From: an uncultured Bacteroidia bacterium
GTDB taxonomy: Bacteria > Bacteroidota > Bacteroidia > Bacteroidales > UBA932
DNA: 40,786 bases
Reading direction: 5' to 3'
Assembly: GCA_902780935.1 (NCBI GenBank)
Contig: CACZHP010000027.1
Coordinates: 1 to 40,786, forward strand
Part shown: in pieces, positions 20,021-28,945 of the stretch
Position numbering within the stretch: the stretch's first letter is position 1
Layout of the letters: each line of letters starts with the position of its first letter
The notes under the pieces: model-generated
Told to the model about the DNA's origin: nothing
Seen by the model: only the letters and a program-made list of their open reading frames with translations
Database searches by the model: none
Program-made: the position numbers and the translations under genes

Positions 20021-20851
20021 TTATAGAAGATCGAACAGACCCAGGTAAATCGCTCCGAAGGGCATCGCCATCAATGTGCTGTCGAAACGGTCCAGCAAGC
20101 CGCCATGGCCGGGAATTATATTGCCGGAATCCTTCACCCCATAGACTCTCTTCCACTGGGACTCGTAAAGGTCGCCATAGACTCCGGCGACGGACATGAT
20201 CAGGGCTAGGATCAGGGAGTGCATGAGCGGAAACTTCAGAAGGCCAACCTCATACAGGATAAAGGCGGACAGGACAGACAGCACGACCCCGCCAATGAAA
20301 CCGATCCAGGTTTTCTTCGGGGAGACTGTCGGGAATAACTTCTTCGGGAATTTCTTGCCCAGCGAGATGCCGAAGGCGAAGGCTCCCACATCCGAACACC
20401 ATATGATGATGAAGAAACACAGCAGGAGGTTCCCGCTGAAATTCCCCGCTTTATCAAAGGCGATGAGGTTGCCAAGAGCGATGGGAACCGCTATGTACAG
20501 AAGGCCGGTGTAGATGTTGGAAAACTTTCCGTACTCTTCTTTCTCCTTGACATACAGCGAGTTGATCATCACGATGAACACCGGGATCATGGCCAGGGCG
20601 ATGAAACGGACCGGAATGTGGTAGGTGGATGCGGCGAACATGATCCCGAAGAGGAATACTCCCGCCAGAATAGCCAGCACCTTGGAAAAGGTGTAGCTGT
20701 GGCCCATAGTGATCTCGTAAAACTCAACGAGCATGACGCACATGATGAAAATCATCATGCCCGCGAAAAGGAACTTGTTGAACAGCAGGCAGGCCAGCAT
20801 CACGAGGATGAAGGCCACACCTGAGATTGTCCTTACTGTAACGTTATTCAT
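20021..20851 (-). CDS. cdsA: Phosphatidate cytidylyltransferase CdsA
   Basis: Inner-membrane enzyme making CDP-diacylglycerol from phosphatidic acid and CTP, the branch point of phospholipid synthesis. The 276-residue protein has about eight hydrophobic helices and the C-terminal family signature GHGGLLDRFDSTLMAMP, preceded by SPKKTWIGFIGG and GDLYESQWKR. Its ATG overlaps the ftsH stop by 8 bp, and psd follows 10 bp downstream, so two successive steps of phosphatidylethanolamine synthesis are co-transcribed with a membrane protease that in E. coli is known to tune lipid balance; a similar link here is inference. Confidence 0.95.
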   Translation of the reverse strand: MNNVTVRTISGVAFILVMLACLLFNKFLFAGMMIFIMCVMLVEFYEITMGHSYTFSKVLAILAGVFLFGIMFAASTYHIPVRFIALAMIPVFIVMINSLYVKEKEEYGKFSNIYTGLLYIAVPIALGNLIAFDKAGNFSGNLLLCFFIIIWCSDVGAFAFGISLGKKFPKKLFPTVSPKKTWIGFIGGVVLSVLSAFILYEVGLLKFPLMHSLILALIMSVAGVYGDLYESQWKRVYGVKDSGNIIPGHGGLLDRFDSTLMAMPFGAIYLGLFDLL

Positions 20852-22811
20852 GGTCCGCTTCCGTTTCAGGCTCTATTTCCGCCTCAGGATCAGCTTCGGC
20901 CGGCTTGACCTTCGGACCGAGAATCTTCTCGATGTCATCGGCGAATATGACTTCTTTCTCCAGCAGCATCTTCGCCATCCGGACAAAGCCTTCCTTGTTT
21001 TCAGTCAGTATCTTCAAGGTCCTGTCATGGACTTCGTCAACCAGCGCCCGGACCTCCTGGTCCATAACCTCCGCGGTCTTCTCGCTGTAGGGCTTCGTCA
21101 GGTCATATCCCCTGGAACCTGTTGAATCATAGAACGAAAGCTCTCCAGTCCTCTCGCCCATTCCATAGAACTGGATCATGTTGTAGGCGATCCTGGTCAG
21201 CCGTTCGAGGTCATTGAGGGCTCCGGTGGCGGGCTCGCCGTTGATGATCTCCTCAGCGACGCGGCCTCCCATCAAGGAGCACATCTTGTCCATCAGGTAG
21301 GACTTGGACAATATCTTCCGCTCATCGGGCAGATACCAGGTCAAGCCAAGTGCGTCACCCCTTGGGATAAGGCTCACCTTGAAAACGGGATCGGAATATG
21401 GCAGCAGCCATCCGACAGTGGCGTGGCCGGCCTCATGGTAAGCTGTCGTGCGTTTCTCGGCGGGAGTGAGTATGGAACTCTTGCGCTCGAGGCCTCCGAT
21501 AATCCTGTCAACAGCGTCCAGAAAATCCTGCTTGTCGATCTCAGGCTTGTTCTTGCGGGCGGCCGTCAGGGCGGCCTCGTTGCAGACATTGGCTATGTCG
21601 GCTCCGGAGAATCCAGGGGTGTGCTGTGCCATGAAACTGACATCGAAGTCCTTGGATATCTTAAGGCCACGCATGTGGACAAGGAATATCTCCTCCCTCT
21701 CCTTGAGCTCGGGAAGCTCGACATGGATCTGGCGGTCGAAACGTCCGGCCCTCATCAGAGCCTTGTCCAGGATGTCCGCGCGGTTGGTGGCGGCGAGGAT
21801 GATCACACCGGAGTTGGTGTCGAAGCCGTCCATCTCGGTGAGGAGCTGGTTAAGGGTGTTCTCACGCTCGTCATTGGAAGAGAATCCGACATTCTTCCCT
21901 CTGGCGCGTCCCACGGCGTCAATCTCGTCGATAAACACAATGCAGGGCGCTTTCTCCTTCGCCTGGCGGAAAAGGTCCCTCACTCTTGAGGCACCGACAC
22001 CGACGAACATCTCGACGAAGTCGGATCCCGAAATCGAGAAGAAAGGCACATTGGCCTCTCCGGCGACAGCCTTGGCCAGTAAGGTTTTTCCGGTTCCGGG
22101 AGGCCCGACAAGCAGAGCTCCCTTCGGAATCTTGCCGCCAAGGGCGGTATATTTCTGCGGATTCTTCAGGAAATCAACGATTTCCATGACCTCCTCCTTT
22201 GCCCCGTATAGGCCGGCGACATCCTTGAAGGAGACATTGACCTTTTCCTTGTCAGCCAGCTTGCCGGTGGATTTGCCGACATTGAAGATACCGCCTCCCG
22301 GGCCGCCGGGGCCTCCACCCATGTTCCTGCTCATGCCACGGAACATCCAGACCCACATCAGGATAAGCAATATCGGGAAAATCAGCCACTCGAGAATGTC
22401 AGCCCAAGCGCGGCTCTCGTTCTCGACCACGATTTTCACCTGGTCGGACACAGGGAGATTGGAGTTCAGCTCTCCGAACTCTTTCTCAGCGTCGAACTTG
22501 TCCGACACCAGGAATATGAAATGGGGTGAGCTGGAAGGCACTTTCCCCCCGAACTTCTCGGCATACTTGGACAGACGGTCGGGCTTTACGGTTATGCTGC
22601 CCTTGAAACTGTTCCTGATGTATGTTATCTCCTTGATGTCTCCCTTGGAGAACATCTCCTGGACCTCCGCCCACTCGATCTTCTGGGGATTGGCTCCGCT
22701 GTTGTTCATCAGCAGCCAGCCGATCCCAAGGATCAGGATGATGTAGAACCAGGAAAAATTGAACCTCACCCTATAGACTCTGCGGCGGGGCTCATTGTCA
22801 TTATTCGGCAT
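20844..22811 (-). CDS. ftsH: ATP-dependent zinc metalloprotease FtsH
   Basis: Membrane-anchored AAA+ protease for quality control of membrane and short-lived cytosolic proteins. From the ATG at 22811 (MPNNDNEP) the product is 655 residues; a longer frame adding 41 residues lies inside rsfS and is unlike the family. Features: transmembrane segments at about residues 17-35 and 140-160 flanking a periplasmic domain, a Gly/Pro-rich hinge ([11 protein letters not shown]), Walker A GPPGTGKT, Walker [10 protein letters not shown], second region of homology [21 protein letters not shown], the zinc-binding HEAGH motif, and a strongly acidic C-terminal tail ([15 protein letters not shown]). Its start overlaps the rsfS stop by 11 bp and its end overlaps cdsA by 8 bp. 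Confidence 0.97.
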   Translation of the reverse strand: MPNNDNEPRRRVYRVRFNFSWFYIILILGIGWLLMNNSGANPQKIEWAEVQEMFSKGDIKEITYIRNSFKGSITVKPDRLSKYAEKFGGKVPSSSPHFIFLVSDKFDAEKEFGELNSNLPVSDQVKIVVENESRAWADILEWLIFPILLILMWVWMFRGMSRNMGGGPGGPGGGIFNVGKSTGKLADKEKVNVSFKDVAGLYGAKEEVMEIVDFLKNPQKYTALGGKIPKGALLVGPPGTGKTLLAKAVAGEANVPFFSISGSDFVEMFVGVGASRVRDLFRQAKEKAPCIVFIDEIDAVGRARGKNVGFSSNDERENTLNQLLTEMDGFDTNSGVIILAATNRADILDKALMRAGRFDRQIHVELPELKEREEIFLVHMRGLKISKDFDVSFMAQHTPGFSGADIANVCNEAALTAARKNKPEIDKQDFLDAVDRIIGGLERKSSILTPAEKRTTAYHEAGHATVGWLLPYSDPVFKVSLIPRGDALGLTWYLPDERKILSKSYLMDKMCSLMGGRVAEEIINGEPATGALNDLERLTRIAYNMIQFYGMGERTGELSFYDSTGSRGYDLTKPYSEKTAEVMDQEVRALVDEVHDRTLKILTENKEGFVRMAKMLLEKEVIFADDIEKILGPKVKPAEADPEAEIEPETEADHE

Positions 22812-23181
22812 CTTTGATAGTCTTTTTAGTCTTCGGCCTGTCCTTGTATTCCTTCTGCGGTGCGTCCGCCCAGAGCTCCTCAAGCCTGTAGAACTGCCTG
22901 TATTCGGTAAGGAAAATGTGGGCCACGATGTCACCGTAGTCCAGGATGTTCCAGAAATTGTTCTCCATTCCCTGGGTGCGGAGTGGTTTCCTACCCAGCT
23001 CCCGCATCTTGTCTATGACGTTGTCGGCGATGGCGTTGACATTTGTGGTTGACGCGGCGTCGCAGATCATGAAGTGGTCAGTGATAGCGGTGCCGATGGA
23101 CCTGAGGTCCACGCCTATGACGTTCTGGGCCTTCTTGTCAAGCATGGCGTCGGCCATGACTCTGAGGTCGTGTGTGATCAT
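22801..23181 (-). CDS. rsfS: Ribosome silencing factor RsfS (Iojap/DUF143)
   Basis: Binds ribosomal protein uL14 and blocks subunit joining during starvation. From ATG 23181 the protein is 126 residues, the usual size. The core reads VIGVDLRSIGTAITDHFMICDA ... NVNAIADNVIDKMRELG ... GMENNFWNILDYGDIVAHIFLTEYRQFYRLEELW (broken here into segments), matching the family D-x-S-D-F and W-x-L-x-D-x-G-D-x-x-x-H-x-F signatures. Upstream in-frame starts at 23220 and 23256 are rejected because a -7 element at 23222-23229 would start the transcript near 23217. A basic tail ([14 protein letters not shown]) is added at the C-terminus. First gene of the operon with ftsH, cdsA and psd. Confidence 0.92.
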   Translation of the reverse strand: MITHDLRVMADAMLDKKAQNVIGVDLRSIGTAITDHFMICDAASTTNVNAIADNVIDKMRELGRKPLRTQGMENNFWNILDYGDIVAHIFLTEYRQFYRLEELWADAPQKEYKDRPKTKKTIKDAE

Positions 23182-23221
23182 ATTGTCGTAATCTTTGTTA
23201 TTTTCGCGTATATAAATCATA

Positions 23222-23229
23222 CAAATATA
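23222..23229 (-). promoter_or_regulatory. Bacteroidota-type -7 element for rsfS-ftsH-cdsA-psd
   Basis: On the minus strand this reads TATATTTG, matching TAnnTTTG. It predicts transcription from about 23217 with a leader near 36 nt before the ATG at 23181, and so decides the rsfS start. No convincing TTTG -33 element is at the standard distance. Confidence 0.55.
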
Positions 23230-23255
23230 TAATAAAAAACGCAATTTCCGAGCCA

Positions 23256-24011
23256 ATGGTCAATAAGGTAGATATCAGATGGATGGAAGAGACGGATTCC
23301 ACGCAGGACGAGGTCAGGAGGCACTTTTCGGAGTATGACAATCTGTCAGTCGCCGCCGCGCTGCTCCAGACGGCGGGACGGGGACAGAGGGGGAACAAGT
23401 GGCACGCCCGAGGCGGAGAGAATCTCACTTTCTCGATGCTGCTGCGTTTTGGCGGGACCGGATTCCCTCCCCTGGCCGCAGGCGGGAGTTTCCGCATAAC
23501 GAAAGCCGCCACCCTTGCCATGGTCGGATATCTCAGGCTCAATGGGATCGACAGCTTGATAAAGTGGCCGAACGACATTTATGTCCGTAACAAGAAAATA
23601 TGTGGAATGCTGATTGAGAACAGCCTCGAATCGGAGTTCATATCCTCCAGCATCGTCGGGATCGGGCTCAATGTGAACCAGACCGACTTCCCGCCGCAGC
23701 TCATCAACCCTGTCTCGATGACTCTCCTGACGGGAAAGCGATATGACCTGCGCTCGGAGCTCGAGGTCCTTGCCGGCTGTCTGGCCACCTCTTTCGGGAG
23801 GCTTCTCCCTGGCGGAGATCCGGAGGCGGATGCCGAATACGAATCACTCCTGTATCGCAGGGGGGCTTTCCATGAATATTCCGCAGGCCCTGACGGGAAT
23901 CGGTTCGAGGGTAGAATCATAGGGGTCACACCCGATGGACTGCTTTGTATTGAGACTAAAAAAGGCGAACTGAAGAAGTTCGCCTTCAAAGAGATAAGTT
24001 ATATTATCTAA
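23256..24011 (+). CDS. birA: Biotin--[acetyl-CoA-carboxylase] ligase, BirA catalytic type without HTH domain
   Basis: Attaches biotin to the carrier domain of biotin-dependent carboxylases via biotinyl-AMP. The 251-residue protein lacks the N-terminal winged-helix domain of E. coli BirA, so it should not be a biotin-operon repressor. Visible are STQD near residue 15, the ligand loop GRGQRGNKWH (41-50), ENLTFSML, the conserved IKWPNDIYVRNKKICGMLIE segment, GIGLNVNQ, and the small C-terminal SH3-like domain (about 205-250, FEGRIIGVTPDGLLCIETKKG). Divergent from rsfS. The stop codon interlocks with that of rpe on the other strand (CTAA at 24008-24011). Confidence 0.95.
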   Translation: MVNKVDIRWMEETDSTQDEVRRHFSEYDNLSVAAALLQTAGRGQRGNKWHARGGENLTFSMLLRFGGTGFPPLAAGGSFRITKAATLAMVGYLRLNGIDSLIKWPNDIYVRNKKICGMLIENSLESEFISSSIVGIGLNVNQTDFPPQLINPVSMTLLTGKRYDLRSELEVLAGCLATSFGRLLPGGDPEADAEYESLLYRRGAFHEYSAGPDGNRFEGRIIGVTPDGLLCIETKKGELKKFAFKEISYII

Positions 24012-24661
24012 AGTCTCATTGCAGCTATTGCGGCTGCCGGGTCCTCAGCCTTGAAGACCGAACTCCCGGCCACGAGCATAGTGGCTCCGGCCTCCACCAG
24101 GGCCTTGGAGTTGTCGGCTGAGACTCCCCCGTCGACCTCTATGTCTTTAACGATCCCGACCCTTTCCATCTCAGCTCTCAGGGCGGCTATCCTAGCGATT
24201 GATTCCGGGATGAATTTCTGCCCTCCGAAGCCCGCGAAGACCGACATGACCAGGAAGAAGTCAACATCCGGGATGAACGGGAAAAGTCTCTCGACCGGCA
24301 CGTCGGGGTCAATCGCGAGACCTGCCTTGACACCGCATGACCTGGCCAGGGCGATATATTCACCGGCATCTTTCCCAGCCTCGTCCGCAGCCTCCAGATG
24401 GAAACTGATGAGAGAGGCTCCGGCCTTGGCGAAGCGCTCGATGTATTTGTCGGGATTGACTATCATCAGATGGACATCCAATGGAATGGCGGCGACTTTG
24501 GCGACAGCTTCCAGCACCGGGAAACCGAATGACAGATTCGGGACAAGGCAGCCATCCATGACGTCGAAATGCAGAAGGTCCGCATGGTCGTTGACCAGGC
24601 GAACATCCCTCTCCAGATGGAGGAAATCAGCGGCTAATATTGATGGGGCTATCCTGACCAT
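24008..24661 (-). CDS. rpe: Ribulose-phosphate 3-epimerase
   Basis: Interconverts ribulose 5-phosphate and xylulose 5-phosphate in the pentose phosphate pathway. The 217-residue TIM barrel shows the family motifs: APSILAADFLHLERD, the metal-binding LLHFDVMDGCLVPNLSFG, LDVHLMIVNPDKY, FAGFGGQKFIPES (the usual NPGFGGQ loop with FAGFGGQ here) and DIEVDGGVSADN. It begins 2 bp after pepD and is the last gene of the dnaA-pepD-rpe minus-strand run. Confidence 0.96.
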   Translation of the reverse strand: MVRIAPSILAADFLHLERDVRLVNDHADLLHFDVMDGCLVPNLSFGFPVLEAVAKVAAIPLDVHLMIVNPDKYIERFAKAGASLISFHLEAADEAGKDAGEYIALARSCGVKAGLAIDPDVPVERLFPFIPDVDFFLVMSVFAGFGGQKFIPESIARIAALRAEMERVGIVKDIEVDGGVSADNSKALVEAGATMLVAGSSVFKAEDPAAAIAAMRL

Positions 24662-24663
24662 GG

Positions 24664-26088
24664 CTACTTGAACGATGTGACCACGTCGGTCAGGTGCTCC
24701 ACGAACTTGTCCAGGGAAGCGAGGTCGAGTTTCTCTCCGGGAGCGTGGACTCCCCTCAATGTCGGTCCGAAGGAGATCATGTCGAGATCGCCGAACTTCT
24801 CACCAAACAAGCCGCACTCAAGCCCGGCGTGTATGGCCTTGACCTCGGGCTCATAGCCGAACAGGTGTTTATATGACTCGACGCATAGCTTCAGGATCGG
24901 TGAGTCGATGTTCGGGGCCCATCCGGGATACTCGGAGGTGTGGCGGACCATGGCCCCGGCCAGAAGGAAGCATGCCTCGACCTTGGCGGCGATCATCCGC
25001 CTGGCGGAAGCCACCGCGCTTCGCTGGCTCGTCAGGACCTCAATCTTGCCCGGATGCCTCATCCGCACGGCGGCAAGGTTGGTGGAAGTCTCAACCAGCC
25101 CGGGAATCTCATGACTCATGGACTCCACTCCATGAGGACAGGCGAACAGGGCCTCGATTAGATTCCTGGCCACATCCTGATCCACTGGTTTCTCAGTGCA
25201 GCGGTAATCGACGGCACTCAGTTTGATGTCTGGATCCGTCCTGGCATATTCCTTCTTGACATCCTCGGCGAAAGCCTTGAATCTCGCGATGGTCGCCTCC
25301 CTGTCCTGGACGGAGATTATGGCTTCGCACTCTCGCGCGATAGCGTTGTGCTTGTTGCCGCCCTTGATAAGGACCAGCTTCATCCCGTACTGGAGCTCGC
25401 TGAAAAGGAATCGGGCCATGATTTGTATCGTGTTAGCCCTTCCCTTGTCGATGTCGTCTCCGCTGTGACCTCCAATGGCATCCGTAATCTCTATCCGGAC
25501 CGGAGCATAACCGGGAGCGTTATCTTCACGAGTGTAATCGAAAGTGGCAAACGTCTCAAGCCCTCCGGCGCATCCGATGAACATCTGGCCTTCATCCTCG
25601 GAATCGAGGTTGATGAGTGTCCTGCCGGTAAAGAAACCCGGCTTCATGCCGAAGGCTCCATCCATACCGGTCTCCTCGGAGACAGTGAACACGCACTCGA
25701 GCCTGCCCATGGGCAGATCGCTCTCAAGGAGGGCGAGCATGGCGGCCATACCGATGCCGTCATCGGCGCCTAGGGTCGTGTCCTTGGCGATCATCCATCC
25801 GTCCTCTATCTCATATCTGATGGGATCTTTGGCGAAATCGTGCTCGACCCCGTTCCTTTTCTCGCAGACCATGTCCTGGTGGCCTTGAAGGACAAGGGCC
25901 GGGACTTTTTCCTTGCCTGGAGAAGCCTGCCGGACTATAATGACGTTACCTACCTCATCGGTCCGGCATTCCAGGTTCCGCCTGGCGGCGAAATCGACGA
26001 GGAAAGCCTGAATAAGCTCCTCATGTCCCGACTCCCTCGGGACACACGTGATCTCCTTGAAGATCTCAAGTACTCTGGATGAATTCAT
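24664..26088 (-). CDS. pepD: Aminoacyl-histidine dipeptidase / beta-Ala-His dipeptidase (PepD, M20 family)
   Basis: Cytosolic di-zinc dipeptidase that hydrolyses short peptides such as Xaa-His. The 474-residue protein has the M20 catalytic domain with LQGHQDMVCEK (metal-binding His and the following Asp), DTTLGADDGIGMAAMLA (bridging Asp), SEETGMDGAFGM (catalytic Glu) and a C-terminal metal ligand region (AIHAGLECGLF). The inserted dimerisation (lid) domain occupies about residues 185-385 (GGHSGDDIDKGRANTI). Length is typical of PepD. It lies 15 bp after dnaA and 2 bp before rpe, an unusual position for a peptidase that suggests shared transcription with the replication initiator. Confidence 0.94.
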   Translation of the reverse strand: MNSSRVLEIFKEITCVPRESGHEELIQAFLVDFAARRNLECRTDEVGNVIIVRQASPGKEKVPALVLQGHQDMVCEKRNGVEHDFAKDPIRYEIEDGWMIAKDTTLGADDGIGMAAMLALLESDLPMGRLECVFTVSEETGMDGAFGMKPGFFTGRTLINLDSEDEGQMFIGCAGGLETFATFDYTREDNAPGYAPVRIEITDAIGGHSGDDIDKGRANTIQIMARFLFSELQYGMKLVLIKGGNKHNAIARECEAIISVQDREATIARFKAFAEDVKKEYARTDPDIKLSAVDYRCTEKPVDQDVARNLIEALFACPHGVESMSHEIPGLVETSTNLAAVRMRHPGKIEVLTSQRSAVASARRMIAAKVEACFLLAGAMVRHTSEYPGWAPNIDSPILKLCVESYKHLFGYEPEVKAIHAGLECGLFGEKFGDLDMISFGPTLRGVHAPGEKLDLASLDKFVEHLTDVVTSFK

Positions 26089-26103
26089 ATTGAAGCCAGT
26101 TTA

Positions 26104-27528
26104 TTATCTGGCTACAGGCACAAGCATCCTCTCGATGTCGGAGACATATTGCCTGAACAGCTTGTCGGTGGACATAAGGTCCGACACCGTGTTGCAAGCG
26201 TGCAGCACTGTAGCATGGTCTTTTCCTCCAAGTTCCATGCCTATAGTCGACAGTGAGCAGCCACCGATAAGGTTACGGCTCAGGTACATCGCTATCTGGC
26301 GGGCCTGGACGATATTCCTCTTCCGGGACTTGGAAAGAAGGGTCTCGCGGGTGATGTTGAAATACTCGCACACGACATCCTGCACCTTGTCCATCGTGAC
26401 CTCCTCATGCTCCTCGCTGACGATGTTGCCGGTCACTTTCTCAGCGAGCTCCATGGTGATCTCCTCATGGCAGAGCGTGGCGCTGGCTATCAGGGAAATC
26501 AAGGCGCCCTCAAGCTCCCTGAAATTTGAGCGTATCTTATTGGCCAGAAGTTCGAGGACACCATCGTCCACGGAGACACCCTCACGAGCACACCGGGCCT
26601 TCAGCATCGCGAGCCTCGTCGGCATGTCCGGGCGCTCAAGCTCGACGGACAATCCCCATTTGAAACGGGAGAGAAGCCTCTCCTCGAAGTTCATCAGATC
26701 GACGGGAGCGCGGTCGGAAGTGAAGACCAGCTGCTTGCCCGACTGGTGGAGATGATTGAAGATATTGAAGAAGGCGTTCTGGGAAGCAGGACCGACCAGC
26801 TCGTGGATATCATCGACTATGAGAACATCGATCCGCATATAGTAGGCCATGAAATCCGCCAGCTTGTTCTGGTGGACGGCGTTCATGTACTGGGTCTTGA
26901 ACTCATTGCCTGTCACATAGAGGACGATGAGGTCGGGATAGGAGTCATGGATGGCGATGCCGATCGCCTGAGCGAGATGCGTCTTTCCCAGACCGGGACC
27001 GCCGAACACGAACAAAGGGTTGAAAGGAGTCTTGCCGGGCTTGTCGGAGATGTTCACTCCGGCGTTGATACCCATTTTGTTACACTCCCCCTTCACCATA
27101 TTCTCAAAGCAGTAGGCAGGATTAAGCCTGGGGTTGATCTTCACTTTCTGGAGACCGGGGAAAACGAAGGGGCCGGGATTGCTCGAAGCCTGGAAGGTGT
27201 TGAGCATCACGGATTTGTTCTCAGGGACGTTACCGTGGGCCGCGCTGAAGACCATGGGAGCCTCGCGGCGAACGGGATGGATCTTGTACATCAGCTTTGC
27301 GTCCGGGCCGATCACCCTGCGGAGAGCCATTTTGATGATGGGAAGATAGGCGTCCTCGAGATAACTCCGGAAGAAATCAGTGGGAACCTCGACGGTCAAA
27401 GTGGAGTCCTCAAGAGAGACCGGTACTATGGTCTTGAACCAGACATTGAACTGCTTCGGATCGACGTTCTGCTCGAAGATCCGAAGACACTCGTTCCATA
27501 CTGAAATATGTCTATCCAGTTCGGCCAT
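26104..27528 (-). CDS. dnaA: Chromosomal replication initiator DnaA
   Basis: Binds DnaA boxes and opens the replication origin. The 474-residue protein has domain I (about 8-80, VWNECLRIFEQNVDPKQFNVWF), a variable linker (85-135), the AAA+ domain with Walker A GGPGLGKT at 176-183, Walker B VLIVDDIHEL, sensor segment VFTSDRAP and arginine-finger region LLSRFKWGL, and a C-terminal DNA-binding domain with GGCSLSTIGMELGGKDHATV; the signature reads GGKDHATVLHA where many bacteria have GGRDHTTV. A CAATTTTG on the minus strand at 27560-27567 (one mismatch to TAnnTTTG) is a possible -7 element. Heads a run with pepD and rpe. Confidence 0.97.
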   Translation of the reverse strand: MAELDRHISVWNECLRIFEQNVDPKQFNVWFKTIVPVSLEDSTLTVEVPTDFFRSYLEDAYLPIIKMALRRVIGPDAKLMYKIHPVRREAPMVFSAAHGNVPENKSVMLNTFQASSNPGPFVFPGLQKVKINPRLNPAYCFENMVKGECNKMGINAGVNISDKPGKTPFNPLFVFGGPGLGKTHLAQAIGIAIHDSYPDLIVLYVTGNEFKTQYMNAVHQNKLADFMAYYMRIDVLIVDDIHELVGPASQNAFFNIFNHLHQSGKQLVFTSDRAPVDLMNFEERLLSRFKWGLSVELERPDMPTRLAMLKARCAREGVSVDDGVLELLANKIRSNFRELEGALISLIASATLCHEEITMELAEKVTGNIVSEEHEEVTMDKVQDVVCEYFNITRETLLSKSRKRNIVQARQIAMYLSRNLIGGCSLSTIGMELGGKDHATVLHACNTVSDLMSTDKLFRQYVSDIERMLVPVAR

Positions 27529-27737
27529 GAATATCTGAAAAATGGTTTGCTTTCAGATGCAAAATTGGAGGAAAATATCTTTATAAAAAAACTTTTTTAT
27601 TATTGTTTTTGTTTTTTATTTTCCTTATCTAAAGGAAACACAAATTTCACCCTCGCTTGCGGAAACGATTGATAATTAGATATTTAAGAATTATCTTTTT
27701 TGCTAATTAACAGTGGATTAATTACTTCTGAAAAGGA
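27529..27737. other. AT-rich intergenic region upstream of dnaA
   Basis: A 209-bp gap between dnaA and the amidase gene, both on the minus strand. It holds long T/A tracts (about 27570-27622) and a perfect hairpin TTTCCTT-ATCTA-AAGGAAA at 27620-27638 that is not followed by a T-tract on either strand, so it is not a clear terminator. No perfect DnaA box TTATCCACA is visible; the nearest are AGTGGATTA near 27711 and TTATCTAAA near 27625. No ORF or RNA gene is recognisable. Confidence 0.5.
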
Positions 27738-28907
27738 TCATCTGACCCTTGTTATCTCCCCGTTTTCAACTTTCACGATAAAGCAGTCGGGATATGAACT
27801 TCTCACTGTTGAAAAAGATTTCCTGACCTGGGAAAGATCTTCCGAACGGCAGATGACATATTTATAAAGCTTGCCAACCTGGTAACGGCCGGGCTCATAC
27901 CCCTTGAAGAAGCGGTCGGAGGGGGACATGACTTTAGAAGACGCGAGTACCTGGATCCCGTACACGATGCCGGAGGGTTCCTCGGAAGCCGTAGCGGGAG
28001 CCGCCTGGGGTTTCGCCTCGACCGGCTGTTCAGCCTTCGGCTGGACCTCGGCGGGCTTGGCGGGAACGGCTGGGGCCGCGGAAGCGCCACCGTCAAAATC
28101 TTTCTTGTACCTTACGAAGGCCTGGAAAAGATCTGAGGCTATCCTTTCCTTGCCCGCCGATGATATGAGAGCTTCCCGGTCGGAAGGATTGGACATGAAT
28201 CCGCACTCAACCAGGACAGCGGGCATCGCAGTTCTCCAAAGCACATAGAACGGATCTTGGGAGATGCCGCGGCTCGCCTTGAAAGCTCCACCCTTCATCT
28301 CCTCGTCAACGAAGCGGGCGAACTTGAAGCTCTGCTCGAGGAAAGAGTTCTGCATCAGGTTCATGAATATGTACGACTCGGGATCCGACGGATCAAAGCC
28401 CTCGTACTTGGTGGTGTAGTCGTCCTCAAGCATGATCACGGAGTTTTCCCTCCGGACGACATCCAAGTTGCCGGCGTAAAGATCCTTCTTCTTGCTCGTG
28501 TACTGGCCGAGTATGTGGACGGAGTACCCGTTCGGCCCTGTCTTCTTCCCGTCCACGGAGTTGACGTGGATGGAAATGAAAAGATTGGCCTTAGCCTTGT
28601 TGGCAATGTCCGCCCTCCCCTGCAACTCGACGAATTTGTCGTCGGTGCGGGTCATGACCACATTGACATCAGGGCAGCCAGAGCGGATTTTCTCCGCAAG
28701 AAGGGTCGATATGTCAAGCACGACGGTCTTTTCCATCGTCTTGCCGCTCGGACTGATGCATCCCGCATCCTTGCCACCATGACCGGGATCGATGACGACA
28801 GTGTTGAGCTTTATAGGTGACGATGAAGTCTGGCCGATGGCGGGAGTGGCGGCCAGAAAAGAGACAGCCGTTGAGACTACGGCAAGAAAATTGCGAATGA
28901 TATTCAA
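27738..28907 (-). CDS. N-acetylmuramoyl-L-alanine amidase (Amidase_3) with C-terminal SPOR-like domain
   Basis: Periplasmic zinc amidase that cleaves the peptide stem from peptidoglycan, with a role in cell separation. The 389-residue protein has a signal peptide (cut near AIGQ), the Amidase_3 domain with zinc ligands H43 (DPGHGG), E59 and H114 (SIHVNS) and catalytic E234 (LVECGF), an Ala/Pro/Lys-rich linker (about 270-315), and a C-terminal region (YGIQVLAS ... YKYVICRS ... FIVKVENG) resembling the SPOR fold that binds denuded glycan. The only start upstream of the signal peptide is TTG at 28905-28907: the frame has no ATG or GTG before an upstream stop. Divergent from lptD, 38 bp apart. Confidence 0.9.
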   Translation of the reverse strand: MNIIRNFLAVVSTAVSFLAATPAIGQTSSSPIKLNTVVIDPGHGGKDAGCISPSGKTMEKTVVLDISTLLAEKIRSGCPDVNVVMTRTDDKFVELQGRADIANKAKANLFISIHVNSVDGKKTGPNGYSVHILGQYTSKKKDLYAGNLDVVRRENSVIMLEDDYTTKYEGFDPSDPESYIFMNLMQNSFLEQSFKFARFVDEEMKGGAFKASRGISQDPFYVLWRTAMPAVLVECGFMSNPSDREALISSAGKERIASDLFQAFVRYKKDFDGGASAAPAVPAKPAEVQPKAEQPVEAKPQAAPATASEEPSGIVYGIQVLASSKVMSPSDRFFKGYEPGRYQVGKLYKYVICRSEDLSQVRKSFSTVRSSYPDCFIVKVENGEITRVR

Positions 28908-28915
28908 AATAGTCG

Positions 28916-28923
28916 TATATTTG
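28916..28923 (+). promoter_or_regulatory. Bacteroidota-type -7 element for lptD
   Basis: TATATTTG matches TAnnTTTG; a TTG at 28891-28893, 22 bp upstream, may serve as the -33 element. The predicted transcript start near 28928 leaves about 18 nt before the TTG start codon at 28946. Confidence 0.5.
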
Positions 28924-28945
28924 TTATCGCGAATTTAAGAATAAA

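Noticed and set aside
21448-22746. 432-codon open frame on the plus strand opposite ftsH
   Set aside because: Antisense to the highly conserved FtsH ATPase; Ser/Arg-rich low-complexity translation with no domain.
22812-22934. N-terminal extension of ftsH
   Set aside because: The extra 41 residues are read out of frame through rsfS and are unlike FtsH; MPNNDNEP at 22811 gives the normal length.
27620-27638. Hairpin TTTCCTT-ATCTA-AAGGAAA as terminator of the amidase gene
   Set aside because: On the minus strand it is followed by A-rich rather than T-rich sequence, and the stem is weak.
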